Below are positions 26,182 through 35,171 of a stretch of DNA of 64,000 bases, piece after piece. The notes under the pieces were generated by a model. That model made no database searches, was not told the DNA's origin, and worked only from the letters and a program-made list of their open reading frames with translations. Both the position numbers and the translations under genes were made by a program. This DNA comes from Pseudomonas plecoglossicida NBRC 103162 = DSM 15088 (GTDB taxonomy: Bacteria > Pseudomonadota > Gammaproteobacteria > Pseudomonadales > Pseudomonadaceae). Numbering within the stretch: the stretch's first letter is position 1; every line of letters starts with the position of its first letter. The stretch covers positions 124,001-188,000 of the forward strand of contig NZ_BBIV01000009.1 in NCBI RefSeq assembly GCF_000730665.1. The letters are read 5' to 3'.

Positions 26182-27189
26182 ATGCCTGCACTCGACGCCC
26201 ACCTCGCCACCTGGCCGGACCTCGCCCAGCGCCACCCCTGCGACGCCCTGCTGCTGGGCAACGGCGCCAGCCGTGCGCTGTGGAAAACCTTCGGCTACTT
26301 CTCGCTGTTCGAAGAAGCGCAGCGTGCCGGGCGCAAGAAAGGCCTGGCGATCAGTGACCAGGCCTTGTTCAAGTCGCTGGGCACGGAACTGTTCGAGCCT
26401 GTGCTGAGCACCCTCAACCATACCGTACGCGCCAACGCCGCCCTGGCCATCAATTCCACCGCACCGCTGAACCGCTACTACTCGATCAAGGAAGCGCTGA
26501 TCCACGCCATGCGCACCGTGCATCTGCCCTGGTCGCTGATGCCGGCAGCTACCCTGGCTTCGATCAACCAGGCCCTGCGCGGCTACCGCAGCGTGTACAC
26601 CAGCAACTACGACCTGATCCTGCCCTGGGCGGTGCAACATGCCCCCAACGGTTTCGCCAATCTGTTCGACGAGCAGGGCTACTTCGACGTGCGCCGCACT
26701 CGCAGCGAGGGTACCCGGGTGTTGCACCTGCACGGCGGCCTGCACCTGCTCAAGCTGCCCGACGGCACCACCCGCCAGCGCAGCGCCGACAGCGCCGAGC
26801 TGCTCGACGGTTTTGCCGTGAACATTCCCGGTGAGGTGCCATTGTTCGTCAACGAAGACCGCAGCGACGAGAAACTGCGGGCAATCCGCAATTCGGATTA
26901 CCTGGCGTGGAGCCTGGGCCAGCTGGCCCAGGAGAACGAGGGGTTATGCCTGTTCGGGCAGCATCTGGACGCCAGCGATCAGCATTTGCTCGAGGCCATT
27001 CGCCAGGCGCGGCCGACGCATCTGTCCATTGCCATTCGGCCGTTGAGCGAGGCCTCGGTGATCAACCAGAAACGGCATTTCGTCGAGCGCTTTGCCGACC
27101 TGCCGGAGACCGAGCTGCATTTCTTCGATGCGAGCAGTCATCCGTTGGGCAGGGTTGCAGCCATCGATTGGGTCAGCGGGCGCGGTTGA
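26182..27189 (+). CDS. DUF4917-like protein, unknown function
   Basis: A soluble 335-residue protein without signal peptide or membrane segment. The early motif DALLLGNGASRALW resembles the nucleotide-binding start of SIR2-like folds, followed by YTSNYDLILPWAV, VLHLHGGLHLLKLPDG, and late segments LCLFGQHLDASDQHLLEAI and SIAIRPLSEASV. This combination is that of the DUF4917 group, which I recall as SIR2-like in several bacteria. It stands alone, 114 bases after the SulP gene. A role in defence is possible for SIR2-like proteins but nothing around it supports that. Confidence 0.65.
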   Translation: MPALDAHLATWPDLAQRHPCDALLLGNGASRALWKTFGYFSLFEEAQRAGRKKGLAISDQALFKSLGTELFEPVLSTLNHTVRANAALAINSTAPLNRYYSIKEALIHAMRTVHLPWSLMPAATLASINQALRGYRSVYTSNYDLILPWAVQHAPNGFANLFDEQGYFDVRRTRSEGTRVLHLHGGLHLLKLPDGTTRQRSADSAELLDGFAVNIPGEVPLFVNEDRSDEKLRAIRNSDYLAWSLGQLAQENEGLCLFGQHLDASDQHLLEAIRQARPTHLSIAIRPLSEASVINQKRHFVERFADLPETELHFFDASSHPLGRVAAIDWVSGRG

Positions 27190-27240
27190 AGAAGCGTCGT
27201 GAAAGGCTCGCCTTGAGCCTTTCAGCGCTCTTGAGATCGA

Positions 27241-27282
27241 GCGCCGCCCGCGCGGCGCATCGCGGGCAAGCCCGCTCCTACA
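27241..27282. repeat. REP element (CGGGC type) with leading hairpin
   Basis: A CGGGC-type REP (27258-27282, CGCGGGCAAGCCCGCTCCTACA) preceded by a 6-bp stem GCGCCG/CGGCGC (27241-27258). It lies between two convergent genes and probably stops transcription from either side. Confidence 0.8.
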
Positions 27283-27332
27283 TTTGTTGCAACGTACCTA
27301 TGCCTGATAGGCCATGGTTGCAAGCCCGCGAC

Positions 27333-28553
27333 TCAGGCGGGAATCAACCCATCCCCACGCAACAACGTCTCCAGGCAATGCTCCTGCACCCCGTAGAACG
27401 CCTTGAGCTGCGCAATCTTCTCGAGCAATGCGTCTGCCGCCACCGGCTGCCTGCGCTTCACCGCAAGAATCATCTTGTTCTTGTTGGTGTGCTCCAGCGA
27501 GATGAACTCGAACACCTTGGTCTCGTAGCCGCAGGCTTCCAGGTACAGGGCGCGCAAGCTGTCCGTCAGCATCTCCGCCTGCTGGCCCAGGTGCAGACCG
27601 TATTGCAGCATCGGTTGCAGCAGCCCCGGGCTGTGCAGTTGCGGGCGGATCTGCTTGTGGCAGCACGGCGAGCACATGATGATCGCGGCGTTGCAACGGA
27701 TGCCGGTGTGAATGGCGTAGTCGGTGGCGACGTCGCAGGCATGCAGGGCGATCATCACCTCGATGGCCTCGGGCACCACGCTGCGCACGTCCCCACACTG
27801 GAACTCCAGGCCCGTGTGCTCCAGTCGCGCGGCGGCGGCATTGCACAGGTCGACCATGTCCTGGCGCAATTCGACACCGGTCACTTGCGCCTCGCGGCCT
27901 AACGTGTTGCGCAGGTAATCGTGCATGGCGAAGGTCAGGTAGCCCTTGCCAGAGCCGAAGTCGGCGACCCTCAGCGTCTGCTGTGCAGGCACCGGGGCAT
28001 TGGCCAGGGCGTGGTCGAAGACTTCGATGAATTTGTTGATCTGCTTCCACTTGCGCGACATCGACGGGATCAGCGCACCCTGCGCGTCAGTGACGCCCAG
28101 ATCGCGCAGGAACGGTCGCGACAATTCCAGGTAGCGCTTCTTTTCCCGGTCATGACCGGTATTGGCGGCCGCCTCATGCGGCGCTTGCGCGCCATGGCGC
28201 TGCAGCATCGGCTTGCCCTTCTTGCTGAAGGTCAGTTGCACTTCGCCGTCGGCATCGAACAGGTGGGCGTTGCGAAAGCTGCCCGGCAGCAGTTCGGCGA
28301 CCAGCGCCTGGGCCTGGTCCAATGGCAGGTTGCGGGTGATGTCACGGGTCTGGTGGCGATACACCAGCGACAGGCTGGCCTGCCCTTTCACCTGCAACGG
28401 CTTGGCGATGATGCGCTGCAAGGTCTGGTCGCTGCCGACATGGCGCGCCAGCACCAGCTTGACCAGGGTGGTGCCGTGCAGGGCGGCATTCAGCAGGTCG
28501 AGAAACTGGGCGCGCGCATCCGGCGCAGAAGAAGCGGAAGAACTGGCGGACAT
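27333..28553 (-). CDS. Class I SAM-dependent methyltransferase, METTL25/RRNAD1-like
   Basis: The 406-residue product has an N-terminal part of about 170 residues of unclear fold and a C-terminal Rossmann methyltransferase. SAM motif I is VADFGSGKGYLTFAMHDYL; motif II is VTGVELRQDMV; a later CSPCCHKQIRP segment resembles the Cys-Cys-His-Lys box of the Methyltransf_32 group. The substrate is unknown; related proteins are suspected RNA or protein methylases. It stands in its own unit on the minus strand, upstream of a REP. Confidence 0.78.
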   Translation of the reverse strand: MSASSSASSAPDARAQFLDLLNAALHGTTLVKLVLARHVGSDQTLQRIIAKPLQVKGQASLSLVYRHQTRDITRNLPLDQAQALVAELLPGSFRNAHLFDADGEVQLTFSKKGKPMLQRHGAQAPHEAAANTGHDREKKRYLELSRPFLRDLGVTDAQGALIPSMSRKWKQINKFIEVFDHALANAPVPAQQTLRVADFGSGKGYLTFAMHDYLRNTLGREAQVTGVELRQDMVDLCNAAAARLEHTGLEFQCGDVRSVVPEAIEVMIALHACDVATDYAIHTGIRCNAAIIMCSPCCHKQIRPQLHSPGLLQPMLQYGLHLGQQAEMLTDSLRALYLEACGYETKVFEFISLEHTNKNKMILAVKRRQPVAADALLEKIAQLKAFYGVQEHCLETLLRGDGLIPA

Positions 28554-28625
28554 GGAAAACAGGTGCCTCGAATCACAGGGGCGCGTTGCGCAATGCCGCG
28601 CATTCTACACCCTGCTGCCACCGGT

Positions 28626-29243
28626 TCAGTCGAGAATCACCAGGCGGTTGGGCAGCTCGTTACGCGCATGGGTGCGCGGCACATGCTCGCAAAGCAACTC
28701 CCCACACGCCTCGATGCAGTCGACGAAGCCTTGCAAGGTCCGGCCTTGACGTACCTGCTCGGCAAAACGCGCAACGATCACCGCCCGGGCCCGGGCATCG
28801 AGGTGGCAGTCGATCCCTTGGTCGACAAGGATCTCGACATGCCGCTCGGCTTCGGCAACGAAGATCAGCACGCCTGTGCCACCGGCCGTGCCCTTGAGGT
28901 TCTGCTCACGAAACTGCTGGCGCGCCAGCCTCGAGGCGCGCCAACGGCGCAGCGTAGCGGGAATCAGCGCTGCCGCAAGGCGCGGGCTGCGCAGTAGCAG
29001 GCAAAAGGCGATGAACAGCAGCACGTTGGCCACCAGCAGTCCACGCACGCCGGGCCAGCCAAGCAAACCCTGCACCACGCCCGGCACGGCCAGCGCCAGC
29101 ACGGCGGCCCAGAACAATGGCAGGTAGGCGTAGTCATCGGCTCGCCGCGCCAACACCGTCACCAGCTGGGCATCGGTGCGCCGCTCCACGCGGGCGATGG
29201 CCTCGGCGACCTGGCGCTGCTGGTATTGGTCAAGAGGGGTCAT
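28626..29243 (-). CDS. TPM-domain membrane protein
   Basis: The 205-residue protein has the TPM (TLP18.3/Psb32/MOLO-1) fold start QRQVAEAIARVERRTDAQLVTVLARR at residues 10-35, then two membrane helices (about 42-62 and 68-88), then the rest of the domain (GVLIFVAEAERHVEILVDQGID, and a long C-terminal helix). The membrane hairpin therefore interrupts the domain. TPM proteins are often paired with a second TPM gene and lemA; neither is next to this one. Function unknown. Confidence 0.82.
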   Translation of the reverse strand: MTPLDQYQQRQVAEAIARVERRTDAQLVTVLARRADDYAYLPLFWAAVLALAVPGVVQGLLGWPGVRGLLVANVLLFIAFCLLLRSPRLAAALIPATLRRWRASRLARQQFREQNLKGTAGGTGVLIFVAEAERHVEILVDQGIDCHLDARARAVIVARFAEQVRQGRTLQGFVDCIEACGELLCEHVPRTHARNELPNRLVILD

Positions 29244-29432
29244 GCCTTGGGTCTCCGAAGAGTTTTCTTATAGTTGTGGTCCCGGCACTCGGGTGCTCCT
29301 CCGCAGGCGACATATTCAGGCATAATCCGCCGCTGGAAGCATTACCTGCGAATCGTACAACAATAGCCGCCTGAAAACTTCGGCCACGCGCGTATCACCG
29401 TAGGTACGGCACAGGCCTCGACAACGGAATTC

Positions 29433-31724
29433 ATGATGAAACTGTCTTTGCTGGGCCTGGCCATGGGCCTTGCCAGTCAGGTGGCCCTCGCCGCCCCCTC
29501 CGCCCCGCCCCTGCAGGACAAGCAGGCATTCATCGAGCACCTGATCAGCCAGATGACCGAAGCCGAGAAAATCGGCCAGCTGCGCTTGATCAGCATCGGC
29601 CCGGAAATGCCCAAGGAAAAGATCCAGGAGGAAATTGCCGCCGGGCGTATCGGCGGCACCTTCAACTCGCGCACCGCCCCCGAGAACCGGCCCATGCAGG
29701 ACGCTGCGATGCGCAGCCGCCTGAAGATTCCGATGTTCTTCGCCTACGACACCATCCATGGCGAACGCACCATCTTCCCGATCGGCCTGGGCCTGGCGTC
29801 CAGCTGGGACATGGACGCCATCGCCAAGGTCGGGCGCACCTCCGCCATCGAGGCTTCCGCCGATGCCCTCGACATGACCTTCGCGCCGATGGTCGACATC
29901 GCCCGCGACCCACGCTGGGGCCGCACCAGCGAAGGTTTCGGCGAGGACACCTACCTGACCTCGAAAATCGGCCAGGTCATGGTCCGCTCGTTCCAGGGCA
30001 GCAGCCCGGCCAACGCCGACAGCATCATGGCCATCGTCAAGCACTTCGCCCTGTACGGCGCAGTGGAGGGCGGGCGCGACTACAACACGGTCGATATGAG
30101 CCTGCCGAAGATGTACAACGATTACCTGCCGCCCTACCGCGCCGCGCTCGACGCCGGTGCCGGCGGGGTGATGGTGGCGCTCAACTCGATCAACGGCGTA
30201 CCGGCCACCTCCAACACCTGGCTGATGAACGACCTGCTGCGCAAGGAGTGGGGCTTCAAGGGCGTGACCATCAGCGACCACGGCGCCATCCAGGAACTGA
30301 TCCGCCATGGCGTTGCCCGTGATGGCCGAGAGGCTGCCAAGCTGGCGATCAAGGCCGGCATCGACATGAGCATGAACGACTCCCTCTACGGCCAGGAGCT
30401 GCCTGGGTTGCTGAAGTCCGGCGAAGTGACCCAGCGCGAGCTGGACCAGGCCGTGCGCGAAGTGCTCGGGGCCAAGTACGACATGGGCCTGTTCAAGGAC
30501 CCTTACGTGCGAATCGGCAAGGCCGAAACCGACCTGAAGGATTACTACAGCGACGACCGTCTGCACCGCGAAGCCGCCCGCGACGTGGCGCGCCGCGGCC
30601 TGGTGCTGCTGGAAAACCACAAGCAGACCCTGCCGCTGAAAAAAGCCGGCACCATCGCCTTGGTCGGCCCGCTGGCCGATGCACCGATCGACATGATGGG
30701 CAGCTGGGCCGCCGACGGCAAACCGATGCACTCGGTGACCGTGCGCGAAGGCCTGCGCCGCGCCGTCGAGGGCAAGGCCAAGCTGGTGTATGCCAAAGGC
30801 TCCAATGTCACTGGCGACAAGGCGATCTTCGACTACCTGAACTTCCTCAACTTCGACGCCCCGGAAATCGTCGATGATCCGCGCCCGGCTGCCGTGCTGA
30901 TCGACGAAGCGGTCAAGGCCGCCCGGCAATCCGACGTGGTGGTCGCCGTGGTCGGTGAGTCCCGCGGCATGTCCCACGAATCGTCGAGCCGTACCACGCT
31001 GGAGATTCCTGCCAGCCAGCGTGAGCTGATCAAGGCCCTGAAAGCCACCGGTAAGCCGCTGGTGCTGGTACTGATGAACGGCCGCCCGCTGTCGATCGGC
31101 TGGGAACGCGAACAGGCAGACGCCATCCTCGAAACCTGGTTCGCCGGCACCGAAGGCGGCAACGCCATCGCCGACGTGCTGTTCGGCGACTACAACCCTT
31201 CGGGCAAGCTGGCCATCACCTTCCCGCGTTCGGTCGGGCAGATCCCGATGCACTACAACCACACCCGCATCGGCCGCCCCTTCACGCCGGGCAAGCCGGG
31301 CAACTACACCTCGCAGTATTTCGAGGAACCCAACGGCCCGTTGTATCCGTTCGGTTACGGCCTGAGCTACAGCAGCTTCGAGCTTTCGGGGCTGGACCTG
31401 TCGAACAAGGCGCTCAAGCGGGGTGACAGCCTGCAAGCCAAGGTGACGGTGAAGAACACCGGCAAGGTCGACGGCGAGACCGTGGTGCAGCTGTACCTGC
31501 AGGATGTCTCGGCATCCATGAGCCGCCCGGTCAAGGAGTTGAAGAACTTCCAGAAACTGATGCTCAAGGCTGGCGAATCGCGGACCCTGACCTTCCACAT
31601 CAGCGAAGACGACCTGAAGTTCTACAATGGCCAACTGCAGCACGTGGCCGAGCCTGGCGAGTTCAATGTGCAGGTCGGGCTGGATTCCGAGGCCGTGCAG
31701 CAGCAGAGTTTCGAACTGCTGTAA
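29433..31724 (+). CDS. bglX: Periplasmic beta-glucosidase, GH3 family
   Basis: Hydrolyses terminal beta-D-glucosyl residues of oligosaccharides in the periplasm. The 763-residue precursor has a signal peptide (MMKLSLLGLAMGLASQVALA-AP), the GH3 N-terminal barrel with FAPMVDIARDPRWGRTSEGFG, the nucleophile Asp282 in GVTISDHGAI, the second alpha/beta domain with GESRGMSHESSSR, and a C-terminal fibronectin-III-like domain. This is the BglX layout and length. It is a single-gene unit ending in a REPIN. Confidence 0.96.
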   Translation: MMKLSLLGLAMGLASQVALAAPSAPPLQDKQAFIEHLISQMTEAEKIGQLRLISIGPEMPKEKIQEEIAAGRIGGTFNSRTAPENRPMQDAAMRSRLKIPMFFAYDTIHGERTIFPIGLGLASSWDMDAIAKVGRTSAIEASADALDMTFAPMVDIARDPRWGRTSEGFGEDTYLTSKIGQVMVRSFQGSSPANADSIMAIVKHFALYGAVEGGRDYNTVDMSLPKMYNDYLPPYRAALDAGAGGVMVALNSINGVPATSNTWLMNDLLRKEWGFKGVTISDHGAIQELIRHGVARDGREAAKLAIKAGIDMSMNDSLYGQELPGLLKSGEVTQRELDQAVREVLGAKYDMGLFKDPYVRIGKAETDLKDYYSDDRLHREAARDVARRGLVLLENHKQTLPLKKAGTIALVGPLADAPIDMMGSWAADGKPMHSVTVREGLRRAVEGKAKLVYAKGSNVTGDKAIFDYLNFLNFDAPEIVDDPRPAAVLIDEAVKAARQSDVVVAVVGESRGMSHESSSRTTLEIPASQRELIKALKATGKPLVLVLMNGRPLSIGWEREQADAILETWFAGTEGGNAIADVLFGDYNPSGKLAITFPRSVGQIPMHYNHTRIGRPFTPGKPGNYTSQYFEEPNGPLYPFGYGLSYSSFELSGLDLSNKALKRGDSLQAKVTVKNTGKVDGETVVQLYLQDVSASMSRPVKELKNFQKLMLKAGESRTLTFHISEDDLKFYNGQLQHVAEPGEFNVQVGLDSEAVQQQSFELL

Positions 31725-31748
31725 GCGATTCGCAGGCAGGACCGGTCC

Positions 31749-31817
31749 CATCGCCGGCAAGCCGGCTCCCACAGGTACTGAGGTGCTCTCACTGTGGGAG
31801 CCGGCTTGCCGGCGATG
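31749..31817. repeat. REPIN (two inverted CCGGC-type REPs)
   Basis: Two intact REPs in inverted orientation (31749-31775 and 31792-31817) separated by 16 bases form a complete REPIN between bglX and dctB. The second copy ends 36 bases before the dctB start. Confidence 0.9.
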
Positions 31818-31853
31818 AGGCCGTTACTGACAACCCCTCATTCGGACCCGCCG

Positions 31854-33611
31854 ATGCCCTTTTCCCTTCGCGCCCTGCGTCTGGGGCTGATCACCCTGCT
31901 GATCCTGGCCGGCACCGCACTCAGCGCCGGCTTTGCCATGCACAAGGCCAAGCGCCAGGCGATGGAAGACGACGCCCGCCGTGCCAGCCAGCAGTTGGGG
32001 CTGTACGCCAATTCACTGCACACCCTGATAGAACGCTATCGCGCCCTGCCCGCCGTGCTGGCACTGGACCCTGAATTCATCGAAGCCCTGCGCGGGCCGG
32101 TCAGCGAGTCGGTCCAGGACACCCTCAACCGCAAGCTCGAGCGCATCAACGGGGCCGCCAATTCCTCCACCCTCGAGTTGCTCGACCGCACCGGGCTGGC
32201 AGTGGCCGCCAGCAACTGGCGCCTGCCGACCACCTACGTGGGGTCCAACTACGGCTTTCGCCCCTACTTCAAGCAAACCCGCAGCCAGGGCAGCGGCCGG
32301 TTCTACGCGGTCGGCGTGACCAGTGGCGTGCCGGGCTACTTCCTTGCCAGCGCGGTCAGCGATGAACATGGGCGCTTCCTCGGCGCCATGGTGGTCAAGC
32401 TTGAGTTCCCCGAGCTGGAACGCGAATGGCGCCAAGGCAGCGATATCCTGCTGGTCAGCGATGCGCGCGGCATCACCTTCATCGCCAACCAGGACGGCTG
32501 GCGTTATCGTGAGCTGCTACCGCTGACCAGCGCCGACCGCGCCGAGCTGGCCGAAACCCGCCAATACGACAAGCAGCCGCTGGTGCCACTGCAACATCAG
32601 GTACTGACCCGTTTCGCCGAGTACAGCCAGCTAAGCCGCGTGCAAGGCCCCGACGGGCCGGCCGAGTACCTGTGGGAAAGCCTGCCGCTGGAAGGCGAAG
32701 ACTGGACCTTGCACCTGCTGCGCAAACCGCAGATGGCTGCCGACGGCCGCAACGCCGCACTGGGCGCCGCCGCCGTCTGGCTGAGCCTGGTATTCGCCGC
32801 ACTGCTGGTCAACCAGCGCTGGCGCCTGGCTCGCTTGCGCCAGCGCAGCCGCGACGAGCTCAAGCGCCAGGTCGAAGAGCGTACCCGCGAGCTGCGCACC
32901 GCCCAGGAGGGCCTGGTGCAATCGGCCAAACTGGCCGCCCTGGGGCAGATGTCGGCGGCCATGGCCCACGAGATCAACCAGCCGCTGACCACCCAGCGCA
33001 TGCAACTGGAAACACTGCGCCTGCTGCTCGATCATGGCCGCTACGAGGAAGCGCGCAAGGCCTTGGAACCGCTGGAGCAGATGCTCACGCGCATGGCCGC
33101 GCTGACCGGCCACCTGAAGACCTTCGCCCGCAACAGCCCAGGCGGTCTGCGCGAACGCCTGGACCTGGCGAAGGTGGTCGACCAGGCCCTGCAGCTGCTG
33201 GACACCCGCATCCGTGCCGAAGAGGTCGAAGTGGCCCTGTACCTGGCGCGACCGGCGTGGGTGCGCGGTGATGCGATCCGCCTGGAGCAAGTGCTGATCA
33301 ACCTGCTGCGCAACGCCCTCGACGCCATGGCCGACAAACGCTACAAGCGCCTGGAGATCCGCATAGAGCCCGACCACGCGCAATGGCGCCTGAGCGTGCT
33401 CGACTCGGGCGGCGGCATTGCCGACGCCGACCTGGCCAAGGTCTTCGACCCGTTCTTCACCACCAAGCCGGTAGGGGAAGGGCTCGGGCTGGGCCTGGCC
33501 ATCTCCTATGGCATCATCGTCGAGGCCGGTGGCCAGCTGCAGGCCGAGAACCTGCCGGGCGGTGCCCGCCTGAGCCTTACCCTGCCCCGTGACCTGGAGC
33601 CTGTATGTTGA
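31854..33611 (+). CDS. dctB: DctB-family sensor histidine kinase (C4-dicarboxylate / 2-oxoglutarate, MifS-like)
   Basis: Membrane kinase of 585 residues. I start at 31854 (MPFSLRALRLGLITLLILAG); the frame upstream runs through the REPIN. It has a first membrane helix (residues 8-24), a periplasmic sensor of about 250 residues with PTTYVGSNYGFRPYFKQT typical of DctB, a second helix near 302-320, a coiled segment, HisKA with His372 (MAHEINQPL) and HATPase with NLLRNALDAM and GEGLGLGLAIS. It overlaps dctD by 7 bases. The adjacent kgtP-type permease suggests that the sensed acid is 2-oxoglutarate, as for P. aeruginosa MifS. Confidence 0.9.
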   Translation: MPFSLRALRLGLITLLILAGTALSAGFAMHKAKRQAMEDDARRASQQLGLYANSLHTLIERYRALPAVLALDPEFIEALRGPVSESVQDTLNRKLERINGAANSSTLELLDRTGLAVAASNWRLPTTYVGSNYGFRPYFKQTRSQGSGRFYAVGVTSGVPGYFLASAVSDEHGRFLGAMVVKLEFPELEREWRQGSDILLVSDARGITFIANQDGWRYRELLPLTSADRAELAETRQYDKQPLVPLQHQVLTRFAEYSQLSRVQGPDGPAEYLWESLPLEGEDWTLHLLRKPQMAADGRNAALGAAAVWLSLVFAALLVNQRWRLARLRQRSRDELKRQVEERTRELRTAQEGLVQSAKLAALGQMSAAMAHEINQPLTTQRMQLETLRLLLDHGRYEEARKALEPLEQMLTRMAALTGHLKTFARNSPGGLRERLDLAKVVDQALQLLDTRIRAEEVEVALYLARPAWVRGDAIRLEQVLINLLRNALDAMADKRYKRLEIRIEPDHAQWRLSVLDSGGGIADADLAKVFDPFFTTKPVGEGLGLGLAISYGIIVEAGGQLQAENLPGGARLSLTLPRDLEPVC

Positions 33612-34939
33612 ATTCGGTGATCGTCGTCGATGATGAAGCGAGCATCCGCAATGCCGTCGAACAATGGCTGAGCCTGTCCGGCTTCAGCGTGCAATTGCAT
33701 GCCCGCGCCGAAGACTGCCTGGCACACCTGCCACGGCATTTTCCTGGGGTGGTGATCAGCGATGTGCGCATGCCGGGCATGGACGGCATGCAGTTGCTCG
33801 AACGCCTGCAGGCGGATGACCCGGACCTGCCGGTGATTCTGCTGACGGGCCACGGTGATGTGCCGATGGCAGTGGAGGCCATGCGCAACGGCGCCTACGA
33901 ATTCCTCGAAAAGCCCTTCAGCCCGCAGCATCTGCTGGGCAGCCTGCGCCGCGCACTGGAAAAACGCCAGCTGGTGCTGGAGAACCGCCGGCTGCATGAG
34001 CAGGCCGACCTCAAGTCCCGCCTGGAAACCACTTTGCTGGGCATGTCCCAGGGCTTGCAGCAGCTGCGAAGGCAAGTGCTGGACCTGGCCAACCTACCGG
34101 TCAATGTGCTGATTCGCGGTGAAACCGGCAGCGGCAAGGAACGGGTAGCGCGCTGCCTGCACGATTTCGGCCCGCGGGCCGACAAGCCCTTTGTCGCCCT
34201 CAACTGCGCCGCGATCCCCGAACAGCTGTTCGAGGCCGAACTGTTCGGCCACGAAAGCGGTGCCTTCACGGGCGCGCAAGGCAAACGCATCGGCAAGCTG
34301 GAGTACGCCAACGGCGGCACGGTGTTTCTCGACGAGATCGAAAGCATGCCTCTGGCTCAGCAGGCCAAGCTGTTGCGCGTGATCCAGGAGCAGAAGCTCG
34401 AACGGCTGGGGGCCAACCAGAGCATCAGCGTCGACCTGCGGATCATCGCCGCGACCAAACCCGATCTGCTCGACGAAGCGCGCGCCGGGCGTTTTCGCGA
34501 AGACCTGGCCTATCGATTGAACGTGGCGGAGCTGCGCCTGGCGCCATTGCGCGAGCGGCGTGAAGACATCCCGCTGCTGTTCGAGCACTTTGCCCAGGTT
34601 GCAGCGCAAAAGCTTGGTCGTACTGCGCCGCCGCTGGCCGGGGTGCAATTGGCCCAGCTGCTGTCGCACGACTGGCCGGGCAATGTGCGCGAGTTGGCCA
34701 ATGCAGCGGAGCGGCATGCCCTGGGCTTGGGGTCGCCGAACCTTGAGGATGCACCTGCCGGGCAGTCGTTGGCCGAGCAGATGGAAGCATTCGAGGCACA
34801 GTGCCTGCGCGCGGCGTTGCGTGCGCACAAAGGTGAGATCAAGGGCGTGATGGAAGCGCTGCAACTGCCACGGCGGACATTGAACGAGAAGATGCAGCGC
34901 CATGGCTTGGCGCGCGAAGATTTCGTTTCGCGCGAATAA
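33605..34939 (+). CDS. dctD: DctD-family sigma-54-dependent response regulator (MifR-like)
   Basis: NtrC-type activator of 444 residues: receiver domain with phospho-Asp53 (ISDVRMPGMDG), AAA+ domain with Walker A GETGSGKE and an intact sigma-54 contact loop GAFTGA, and a C-terminal Fis-type helix-turn-helix (KGEIKGVMEALQLPRRTLNEKM). The start overlaps the end of dctB. The downstream kgtP gene has a sigma-54 promoter with two dyads upstream, the first overlapping the dctD stop codon, so the pair very likely activates that permease. Confidence 0.93.
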   Translation: MLNSVIVVDDEASIRNAVEQWLSLSGFSVQLHARAEDCLAHLPRHFPGVVISDVRMPGMDGMQLLERLQADDPDLPVILLTGHGDVPMAVEAMRNGAYEFLEKPFSPQHLLGSLRRALEKRQLVLENRRLHEQADLKSRLETTLLGMSQGLQQLRRQVLDLANLPVNVLIRGETGSGKERVARCLHDFGPRADKPFVALNCAAIPEQLFEAELFGHESGAFTGAQGKRIGKLEYANGGTVFLDEIESMPLAQQAKLLRVIQEQKLERLGANQSISVDLRIIAATKPDLLDEARAGRFREDLAYRLNVAELRLAPLRERREDIPLLFEHFAQVAAQKLGRTAPPLAGVQLAQLLSHDWPGNVRELANAAERHALGLGSPNLEDAPAGQSLAEQMEAFEAQCLRAALRAHKGEIKGVMEALQLPRRTLNEKMQRHGLAREDFVSRE

Positions 34940-34988
34940 GCGGAAATCCGCCTATTGGATGCATTTGATGAGCGGGAAACCGCTTATC
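34935..34988 (+). promoter_or_regulatory. Two upstream activator dyads for the kgtP promoter
   Basis: Two related imperfect palindromes share the core AGCGG-N4-CCGC: 34935-34956 (18 of 22 positions symmetric) and 34967-34988 (16 of 22). Their centres are 32 bases apart, about three helical turns, and the second lies about 120 bases before the -24 box. This is the usual arrangement for paired activator dimers; DctD is the obvious binder. The first site covers the dctD stop codon. Confidence 0.65.
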
Positions 34989-35001
34989 TTCCGGTTTTCT
35001 G

Positions 35002-35042
35002 GGGCTGCTTTGCAGCCCATCGCGGGCAAGCCCGCTCCTACA
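35002..35042. repeat. REP element (CGGGC type) between activator sites and promoter
   Basis: A 7-bp stem (GGGCTGC/GCAGCCC, loop TTT, 35002-35018) followed by a CGGGC-type REP (35018-35042). It occupies most of the space between the activator dyads and the sigma-54 promoter, where DNA must loop. Confidence 0.85.
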
Positions 35043-35095
35043 GAGTACGCGTCGTACCTGGGTTGATGCCCTCGAATGGATCGCTGCGCACTCAT

Positions 35096-35112
35096 TTGGC
35101 ACAGCTCGTGCA
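35096..35112 (+). promoter_or_regulatory. Sigma-54 promoter of kgtP
   Basis: TTGGCACAGCTCGTGCA contains the -24 GG and -12 GC elements with exact 10-base separation and close agreement with TGGCAC-N5-TTGC. It lies 60 bases before the kgtP ATG and downstream of dctBD, whose product has the sigma-54 contact loop. Confidence 0.85.
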
Positions 35113-35171
35113 AAACCCTTCTCAAGCTGCGCCCCGGCGCGCTCCACAAAAACAACGAGAAGGTATCCCTG

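Noticed and set aside
29316..31772. Antisense reading frame of about 818 codons opposite bglX
   Set aside because: Shadow of the GH3 gene, with no recognisable domain and no ribosome site.
31749..31817. REPIN as an insertion-sequence end
   Set aside because: It encodes nothing, and the same structure recurs between many gene pairs in this window; it belongs to the REP family.
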